Part shown: piece by piece, positions 58,662 to 64,000 of the stretch
Layout: the number at the start of each line of letters is the position of its first letter
Numbering within the stretch: the first letter of the stretch is position 1
Assembly (NCBI GenBank): GCA_964017195.1
Contig: OZ024890.1
Span: 22,443,201 to 22,507,200, forward strand
DNA length: 64,000 nt
Reading direction: 5' to 3'
Source of the DNA: Siderastrea radians
Lineage: Eukaryota; Cnidaria; Anthozoa; Scleractinia; Rhizangiidae
Program-made: the position numbers and the translations under genes
The notes under the pieces: model-generated
Told to the model about the DNA's origin: nothing
Database searches by the model: none
What the model saw: the letters and a program-made list of their open reading frames with translations, nothing else

Positions 58662-59203
58662 TTACATATTTTTGAAATACTGTTCTAAGAATTTCTCATT
58701 CTTCGTCGTATCATATATATCAAATACCTGAAGCAGATCAAAATATGATTTACCCTTATTCATCTCATTCAAAAAGTACAAACAGAAGTAACCGCATGTT
58801 GTCGTCAGTAAATTTTGTATTTGATTGTTCTGATGAAGCAATGTTAAATTCTTTTTTCTCGCATGATTGACAATTTCTTGGAAGGGAGGCAAACCAAATG
58901 AATCAAAGTAATTGACGACGTTATCTTTCACATACGTGGATACCCAATGGCTACCGCTCATATATGATGGTTCAAGATTGTAAATGAATAGAGCCTGTCT
59001 ATGATCGTGAGGGACGTTTTCATCTCTTGACAATACATCATTAATTGGGATATTCAGATATTTACACCATTTTATTAAATCATAATTGCTTAATGGGACA
59101 TTCTTATGGAATTTCGGTTTTACAATAGAATGTTTAGAAGAGGGACGTTTTTGAATGGTGAGTTCTTGCCCAATAGTAGACCGTCGCCCTTTTTGGGAGC
59201 TTT
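58662..59203 (-). CDS. Adenain-like cysteine protease, no own ATG
   Basis: The frame is open from 59207 to the stop at 58662. It contains LSNYDLIKWCKYLNIP, then SGSHWVSTY (catalytic His), YFDSFG (Asp) and TTCGYFCLYFL (Cys), the order of the adenovirus-type maturation proteases of the C48/C5 group. No ATG occurs before SYMSGSHW, within the catalytic region, so independent initiation would remove essential sequence. The N-terminal part overlaps the 3' end of the 280-aa gene in the -1 frame, and a run of nine A lies where the frame opens. I infer synthesis as a frameshift extension of that upstream protein. The enzyme is expected to process capsid precursors. Confidence 0.82.
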
Positions 59204-59962
59204 TTTTTTAGTCCCCATACCGATTGTACCATTCGGCCAATTTCCATAAAAAGGTGGAGTTCTATACATTGGGACTAACAAACCACCATCTTGATTATTA
59301 TTGGTTAGTTGTGATATAGATCTGGGAGATCTTTGTTTCGGTTGACCCATCTGAGGGGCACCTTTACCAGTCATCTTCTTTATTGCCTCAATAGCTAAAG
59401 GGACTCCAATTGATGCAAGAAGAGTACCTAAGAAACCACCTGTTTGTACTTTAGTCGGTTTTATATGAACACCAGAGCCTGTTTGTAGAGCATTTAATAT
59501 ATCCTTCTTTTGTTTGGTTGTCAAAAGATGTTTATATGCTATCAACTGATCGATTTTATTTTGTGGTATGAGAAACCCACCAGTTTGAACACCTTTTCCA
59601 GATATCTTCTTAACAATCTGAGATGCTCCTTCACTAGCTGCTCCAGCTAAAGCCGACAATCCAAGAGTCTTAGCAATCGTTGGAGCAAAAGTTCTTCCAA
59701 GTGTTAGAACTGTAGACAGAAGAGATCCACCTAATTGCTTTCGAATGTTTGTTTTAGAAAGTTTAATGTCCATTCCCTTTTTCAATTTTCTATTTTTTTC
59801 CAGTCGCTTAACTATATTCTGAGGTACATACAGAGTATCATTCCCAGATAGAGAGTCCTTCGTGAGCCTTAGAACTATTGTTTCTCTTTTATGATACGCG
59901 TTACTAAGATTCTTTTTCTGGTTTGGTGATAAACTGACTTTAATTTCGTATAGTTGTGTCAT
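59120..59962 (-). CDS. Conserved Polinton virion-type protein with Gly-Gly motifs (280 aa)
   Basis: The N-terminal 75 residues form a basic domain (YEIKVSLSPNQKKNL). Two hydrophobic/amphipathic stretches follow (about 79-115 and 176-193), each after a Gly-Gly (QLGGS, QTGGF); further GG sites are at 128 and 226. The C-terminus is conserved in form (KKGDGLLLGKNSPFKNVPLL). I recognise this as a protein carried by many animal Polintons, located next to the protease, and comparable in style to adenovirus minor core or membrane-active proteins. The GG sites do not fit the strict adenain consensus. The ATG at 59962 has the TCTAA...ATATAT upstream motif. Confidence 0.7.
   Translation of the reverse strand: MTQLYEIKVSLSPNQKKNLSNAYHKRETIVLRLTKDSLSGNDTLYVPQNIVKRLEKNRKLKKGMDIKLSKTNIRKQLGGSLLSTVLTLGRTFAPTIAKTLGLSALAGAASEGASQIVKKISGKGVQTGGFLIPQNKIDQLIAYKHLLTTKQKKDILNALQTGSGVHIKPTKVQTGGFLGTLLASIGVPLAIEAIKKMTGKGAPQMGQPKQRSPRSISQLTNNNQDGGLLVPMYRTPPFYGNWPNGTIGMGTKKKAPKKGDGLLLGKNSPFKNVPLLNILL
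59201..59209 (-). promoter_or_regulatory. Candidate -1 slippage site (A9) between the GG-rich virion protein and protease
   Basis: In the upstream frame the codons are ACT AAA AAA AAA GCT. A stop (TAA) in the protease frame lies directly at the start of this run, and the frame is open from there on. A_AAA_AAA allows -1 slippage of ribosomes; RNA polymerase slippage on A9 is also possible. The downstream CCC AAAAA GGG hairpin is weak. Confidence 0.5.
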
Positions 59963-60036
59963 ATAATATATGTTAGATAAATTCTCTTTTAAAAAACATA
60001 TTCATTTAAATTTTCATCGATGTAAAGCTTATTTAT

Positions 60037-61326
60037 TTAAACTATCATCAATTCGTTTCCAACTGTCTTTACTACAACCTCACTCTCGTAAAATACGATG
60101 CTATGTGCTCGGACGTTTGCTGTCGGGGCTACATTGAGACGATAATGGAGAATCAACTGTTTAGGATCTCTCGTCACTACCTCTTTCTGATATGACAAAT
60201 CGAAATACAATAATCCATACAAACTAGTGAAATTGGATACATTAAGCTGTGTTCCTGAATTGTAATCGTTCTTACGAAATGCATATGACATGAGATCATT
60301 GAATATCCTGATTTTTGAATCCGCATCATATTCCAGCTCTGGGTAAAATGTATTGTTACCATACTCTAAACGACAGCTTGATAGAGAGCTATTAGCGTCA
60401 GCAGCATTCAACTTGAAAGTGTCAAACAAATACGGAGACCTTTCAGCTTCATCATTATTTGCTCCGTCTGTCCGCTGGAGATATATAAAAACGTGTTTAA
60501 CGTTGTCGATAGCTGGACTGATTTGAAACATATTCTGAATAGCTCTGGTATTTGCTGACTGATTGTAGAGATCTCGCATATATGTCCAGGTTGTTGGCTT
60601 AAGAAACTCTGAAACGAAATTACTATACATGCTGTCTTTTGGGATTAATCTAGGGAGCCAAAGATACAATCTCTTTACTACAACACGACCACCGTCTGTG
60701 CCATTTGCCATGTGAATCAGTTCACTGTCTTCGTTAAATGTAAGTTCAATTGTGAGCTGCATCGGAGGCAACATTTTTCTTTCTAGCTCTTGAAAAAAGC
60801 TGTATCTGTTTAAGGGAATCATTTCGTTAATACTCTTAGCTCCTCCACCACCGTTGTTTTGTGCTGCTTGGGTTAAAATACGACGGGCTTCGAAACCTGT
60901 GTTTGTATTTGCTGTTGTATCATCAGTATCAAGATACCAGAACGAATTCTTCCCAACAGATCTACTAAAATCATCACTGTATTCAAGGAGATTTTTAACA
61001 TTCGTTATTCGATGCAAATTATCACTCTCATACACAATTTTGCCTGAAGATTTGATAACCATATGTCTGATTAGACTATGAGATCCGTTTATCATAGTTA
61101 TGCGATCTGCTGCAGCATATCCAGTACCATCTGCCTTTTTTTGAAGCTCTTTAGTTACTTCGAAATACCTATTAAAAAAATCGAACATAGTCGACCTATC
61201 GTTGATTGTGAATCTGTAACCTGTCTTTTTCTGGCTTTGATTGTTAGCAGGTTGCTCAATGACATTATCCAAATGGAAACGAACGTATTCATATCTTTGT
61301 AAATTATCACTTGTTCTGAAACTCAT
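60037..61326 (-). CDS. Candidate major capsid protein (double jelly-roll/hexon type), 429 aa
   Basis: A single open frame whose predicted character is beta-rich, with alternating hydrophobic stretches (KHVFIYLQR, GLLYFDLSYQKEVV, LILHYRLNVAP) and a C-terminal strand ending VVVKTVGNELMIV. It lacks transmembrane segments. In size, position next to the penton-like and minor genes, and strand-rich C-terminus it fits the adintovirus hexon-type capsid protein. No short diagnostic motif exists for this fold, so the call rests on context and general form. The ATG at 61326 is preceded by TCTAAAC...ATATAA. Confidence 0.65.
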   Translation of the reverse strand: MSFRTSDNLQRYEYVRFHLDNVIEQPANNQSQKKTGYRFTINDRSTMFDFFNRYFEVTKELQKKADGTGYAAADRITMINGSHSLIRHMVIKSSGKIVYESDNLHRITNVKNLLEYSDDFSRSVGKNSFWYLDTDDTTANTNTGFEARRILTQAAQNNGGGGAKSINEMIPLNRYSFFQELERKMLPPMQLTIELTFNEDSELIHMANGTDGGRVVVKRLYLWLPRLIPKDSMYSNFVSEFLKPTTWTYMRDLYNQSANTRAIQNMFQISPAIDNVKHVFIYLQRTDGANNDEAERSPYLFDTFKLNAADANSSLSSCRLEYGNNTFYPELEYDADSKIRIFNDLMSYAFRKNDYNSGTQLNVSNFTSLYGLLYFDLSYQKEVVTRDPKQLILHYRLNVAPTANVRAHSIVFYESEVVVKTVGNELMIV

Positions 61327-61357
61327 TTATATGAGTAGTTTAGATAAAATTCACTTT

Positions 61358-61720
61358 TTAATAACCAGTACCAGATATAAGTCTATTCAGAATCATGTTG
61401 TAGTCTTCTTGTTTTGGTTTAGTAGGTTTGGTTGGTTTCATGGTTTTATTCATTGATTGTTTAGTTGAACCGTGTAATTTTCTCATAATAAGCTCTCCGC
61501 TTTTTTCAGCTGCTTTTTTTCCCAGTTTGTCTCCAGCATGTGAAATACCAGATTCAAGCGCCTTTTTAGCAAAAGGTTTTAAAACCTTTTCTGGAACTTT
61601 ACTTAACACCCTTCCAACTGGTTTGAAAATGTTATCAACAATGATCCCAGATCCTTTATGTTCATAAACAAATCGTCCAAGTTTTGGATGATAAATTCGC
61701 TTGTATTCATACGACGACAT
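61358..61720 (-). CDS. Small basic virion-type protein (120 aa)
   Basis: The N-terminus is YEYKRIYHPKLGRF, followed by KGSGIIVDNIFKPVG, an amphipathic-helix region rich in Lys and Ala, a Lys/Pro/Thr stretch (KPTKPTKP) and an end NRLISGTGY. Its length, charge and place between the hexon- and penton-like genes suggest a pVI- or core-like minor capsid protein; this is inference. The ATG at 61720 has the TCTAAC...ATAT upstream motif. Confidence 0.65.
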   Translation of the reverse strand: MSSYEYKRIYHPKLGRFVYEHKGSGIIVDNIFKPVGRVLSKVPEKVLKPFAKKALESGISHAGDKLGKKAAEKSGELIMRKLHGSTKQSMNKTMKPTKPTKPKQEDYNMILNRLISGTGY

Positions 61721-61738
61721 ATATAACTATTAGTTAGA

Positions 61739-62500
61739 TTAATCTCTCTTCTCTCTTAAAATCAAACTGAATGAAGTGTCACTATGATTAAGATCTATAA
61801 TTCTTTGTTTGCCATCTGTTATATATATCCGAATTTTATTGATCGTATTTTTATTACACGGGTTGTACTGAACTCGCCGAGGCTCTTGTGTGAAACTATA
61901 ACTCGGGGTGAGAGTTGAGGTACTGAAACTATATATAATATCTGAATCTTCACCATCGACAAGACTGTCACTTATCAAATCACAATGAACATTCAATATT
62001 TCTCTGTCTTGTGAGAGATTAGGAATGTAATCTCCAACATTTACACTACTTGTTAGAATCTTTTTATTGAAACCAATAAGATCATTAAAATTACTTTGAG
62101 TAAGATCTAATCTGTAATTTGAGGCTAGTGTTATTATTGTCCTGAATACAGTATCGTTAAACTCCAGAGTGATTGGATATTGAGGGTTTGATGAGGTTCC
62201 TGTTTTTGTTTTTTCTTTGATTAAATTGTCAAAATCAATGTAATTCCATACCCCTGGGTTGAATATAATTTCCGTCCAATTAGTACCACTATCAGACGAA
62301 TATCTGATTTTCTGATTATCAAGTTCCCTTGTCACATTAAACCAAGTGAATGACATCGAAATGATTCGGTCTAGGCCGATTTCATATTGTCTGTTTGAAT
62401 CTAGTATTATCGGATTACTGTATTTGATTGTGAAATCCGATGGTTTATTACCATTTTGGGTTTTTACTGTATGACTGGATAATACAAGTTGTCTATTCAT
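61739..62500 (-). CDS. Candidate penton-like minor capsid protein (single jelly-roll), 253 aa
   Basis: The product starts NRQLVLSSHTVKTQNG and has the pattern SDFTIKYSNPIILDSNRQYEIGLDRI that I associate with Polinton penton-like proteins. It is beta-rich, without membrane segments or Cys clusters. It sits upstream of the candidate major capsid gene, as in related elements. The assignment is by sequence style and context. The ATG at 62500 is preceded by TCTAAAC...ATATAA. Confidence 0.7.
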   Translation of the reverse strand: MNRQLVLSSHTVKTQNGNKPSDFTIKYSNPIILDSNRQYEIGLDRIISMSFTWFNVTRELDNQKIRYSSDSGTNWTEIIFNPGVWNYIDFDNLIKEKTKTGTSSNPQYPITLEFNDTVFRTIITLASNYRLDLTQSNFNDLIGFNKKILTSSVNVGDYIPNLSQDREILNVHCDLISDSLVDGEDSDIIYSFSTSTLTPSYSFTQEPRRVQYNPCNKNTINKIRIYITDGKQRIIDLNHSDTSFSLILREKRD

Positions 62501-62508
62501 TTATATGA

Positions 62509-63504
62509 TTAGTTTAGACTAAAATAGTTTTTGTATATTTTGTTGTATTGTGACTTATTGAGTATTGAATTTCTCAACAAGATGTCGAGAAGAGCGACAC
62601 CTGTGTTTCTTAGCTCTATGCTATTATTACCAGCAACCTTTGATCCGATAATCAGTTCAAGTTTTTTAATCATTTCTGTCGGATTATTGAAAAACATTAC
62701 CTGTCCACCTCTTTTTGTTTTTTTCTTCAAACCAGACCCTTTAATATTTGTTAATTTTTGATTATTGTAATTTATATAATCATTAAGAACCTTTCTTGTA
62801 TCTTGAATAATTTTTCTTCGATATTGAGCCTCAGCTTCAGTCATTAAACCACTATTTAATTTTTTAGTGATATCAGCCCAATAACCATTCAGTTGTTGCC
62901 GTTTCTCTTTAGCCATCTTCAGGGTCTTGGTAAGATAAGATTTCCTCTTTTTGTTATTCATATCTTCTTGTTGAAGTCGTAATTCAATATCATCATAATT
63001 CGGTATTTGAAGTTCATCCAAAACTTGATTTATTCTATCCTCCTCAAGGATTTCGTAATCAGGTGTTTCTTCTTCTTCGTATTCAGGTGGAAGATCTTCT
63101 GGTTCATACATGTATTCTGGATCTAGATACATTTGTTTTTTACCTGATGCTAAATCCTCAAGGACATCTTCATAAGATGGAGGTTTTGGAACTATCTGTT
63201 TCTCGTTTTCAGGTAAAACAGGTTGATCAAACAAATCGTCCAATCCATAATCAGGCACTTCATCATCAATAGCTATTCCATAATCTGGAACAGGTCGCTT
63301 TTTCTTTGGTAATCTTCTCAACGGTGCTTTTGGGGCTGTAAGTTCCTTTAACTCAGATGTTATAGGTTTGAAAAGTTTCTCTGCCTCAACTTCACCCATT
63401 TGATCAGATATCGTTTTTTGTTTTATTGTCTCTCTTACTGTGTTAATCTTTTTACCAAGCTCGGATCGTTTCTCAGCCATTTCTTTCCATTTTAGTAAAC
63501 TCAT
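62509..63504 (-). CDS. Conserved Polinton protein with PPxY motifs (331 aa)
   Basis: The first ~60 residues are predicted helical and charged. The middle has a Lys/Arg-Pro stretch, two PDYG repeats, PPSYEDV (PPSY at about 108-111) and PPEYEEE (about 139-142) in acidic surroundings. The region about 190-250 is helical and basic. The last ~65 residues form a conserved C-terminal domain (MFFNNPTEMIKKLELIIG, LLDILLRNSILNKSQY). PPxY motifs bind WW domains of NEDD4-family ubiquitin ligases and act as late-budding motifs in several viruses. That they do so here is inferred. It is the first gene of the minus-strand block, divergent from the ATPase. Confidence 0.72.
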   Translation of the reverse strand: MSLLKWKEMAEKRSELGKKINTVRETIKQKTISDQMGEVEAEKLFKPITSELKELTAPKAPLRRLPKKKRPVPDYGIAIDDEVPDYGLDDLFDQPVLPENEKQIVPKPPSYEDVLEDLASGKKQMYLDPEYMYEPEDLPPEYEEEETPDYEILEEDRINQVLDELQIPNYDDIELRLQQEDMNNKKRKSYLTKTLKMAKEKRQQLNGYWADITKKLNSGLMTEAEAQYRRKIIQDTRKVLNDYINYNNQKLTNIKGSGLKKKTKRGGQVMFFNNPTEMIKKLELIIGSKVAGNNSIELRNTGVALLDILLRNSILNKSQYNKIYKNYFSLN

Positions 63505-63632
63505 TATATCATTTGTTTACATAAAATTTCGTATTTTGTTCGGAAAAATTAGGGTTATCATATATAAAAACGCTCGCATAGCGTGTCGCATAGCGTGTCA
63601 CCATGCGATAAAATTGTCTAACATAATATCAT
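63505..63632. promoter_or_regulatory. Divergent promoter between the PPxY gene and the ATPase
   Basis: The 128-base gap contains TATATAAAA at about 63561, a 12-bp direct repeat CGCATAGCGTGT at 63575 and 63587, and TCTAACATAATATCAT directly before the ATPase ATG. The last fits the upstream motif of the minus-strand genes. The TATA-like block can serve the + direction. Confidence 0.6.
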
Positions 63633-64000
63633 ATGAAGATTCAAAATTACGACATTCAAGATGATGAAAATAACGATTTTGTTCAATTAAAGAGTTTCAT
63701 GCCAAACCGATGTTTCAGGATGCTTATTTGTGCTCCCTCTGGTGGTGGCAAGACTAACCTTTTGCTTGATATGATATATAGGCTTCTCTATTTTGATAAG
63801 ATATACCTTTATGCTCGCAATCTCCAACAAAGCAAATATAAGCATCTGTTGAAATCTCTTGAACCAATATCAAAATCAAAAGAGGTCGGTTATGACGTGA
63901 TAGAAGCAAGTAACGATGAAATCATCCCTCTGACAGATTTGTCTGATGAAAACCAAAAATTAATCATATTTGATGACTATTTGAATACAGGTAAGAAAAA
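63633..64000 (+). CDS. A32-type DNA-packaging ATPase (FtsK/HerA), 5' part
   Basis: The frame from the ATG at 63633 is open to the window edge (122 codons). It has a Walker A motif APSGGGKTNLL at about residues 34-44 and a Walker B motif KLIIFDDY at about 109-116, with the spacing of poxvirus A32-like ATPases found in Polintons and adintoviruses. This enzyme pumps the genome into capsids. It is the only + strand gene of the element in the window. Its start fits the element's upstream motif (TCTAAC...ATATCAT). The rest lies outside. Confidence 0.88.
   Translation, partial: MKIQNYDIQDDENNDFVQLKSFMPNRCFRMLICAPSGGGKTNLLLDMIYRLLYFDKIYLYARNLQQSKYKHLLKSLEPISKSKEVGYDVIEASNDEIIPLTDLSDENQKLIIFDDYLNTGKK

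Larger units (their letters stand above)
50180..64000. mobile_element. Polinton/Maverick (adintovirus-like) element, left end to window edge
   Basis: The gene set defines the class: protein-primed PolB, integrase with chromodomain, adenain-like protease, A32-type ATPase, candidate double-jelly-roll and penton-like capsid proteins. The left boundary is placed at about 50180 because host intron sequence shared with the SCC3 region (31800-31880) ends shortly before it and a strong hairpin starts there. All genes except the ATPase are on the minus strand. The larger frames are free of stops, which suggests a young insertion. The right terminus, the matching TIR and the 6-bp duplication are outside the window, so the terminus call is inference. 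Confidence 0.9.

Noticed and set aside
51368..64000. Endogenous retrovirus, suggested by the integrase and frameshift heptamers
   Set aside because: There is no reverse transcriptase, LTR or gag; the protein-primed PolB, protease and packaging ATPase identify a Polinton.

Overview
The window is eukaryotic. Genes are split by GT-AG introns, most of the sequence is repeats, and the recognisable host genes are a class II PI3-kinase, an RNA-binding protein and a family of short-chain collagens. Such collagens, with the repeat types seen here, point to a cnidarian, most likely an anthozoan (coral or anemone). That assignment is inference from gene content.

Region 1 (1-11 kb): two divergent housekeeping genes. 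The first exon of a class II PI3-kinase (C2-PI3K) leaves the window at base 1. A nine-exon gene joins an RRM to a GYF domain; its exons are too short to show as ORFs and were assembled from splice sites and phase.

Region 2 (12-50 kb): a cluster of five short-chain collagen (C4-like) loci, numbered SCC1-5 here, two on + and three on -. SCC1 is intact, with an N-terminal membrane anchor, a furin-type site, Gly-X-Y repeats and a Cys-rich C-terminal domain. SCC2 is a pseudogene, cut at its 5' side by a broken copy of a FEN/XPG-like nuclease gene. SCC3 is spread over 11 kb and one connecting exon was not found. SCC4 is a single C-terminal exon split exactly at TTAA by a Kolobok-like transposon. 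SCC5 has four good exons, and its 5' end is separated by the element of region 3. Between them lie MITEs, foldback elements, a MULE-like element, SINEs, two 5'-truncated LINEs and minisatellites.

Region 3 (about 50.18 kb to the end): one side of a large, apparently intact Polinton/Maverick (adintovirus-like) element in an SCC5 intron. It encodes protein-primed DNA polymerase B, integrase with chromodomain, a phospholipase A2-like domain, adenain-like protease, candidate major capsid and penton-like proteins, several small virion-type proteins, a BRO-N/VRR-NUC/zinc-finger protein and, on + at the right edge, the packaging ATPase. The other end is outside the window.

The most notable observation is in this element. 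Three adjacent gene pairs overlap in the -1 frame, each with a slippery run in the correct phase (G GGA AAC, A AAA AAC and a run of nine A). The downstream protease frame has no ATG before its catalytic His, and the PLA2 frame none before its linker. This suggests retrovirus-like serial -1 frameshifting: zinc-ribbon to PLA2 to integrase, and a virion-type protein to the protease. The terminal region also carries nested hairpins, a 13-bp tandem repeat and three copies of a 16-bp palindrome joined to a CRE-like site.
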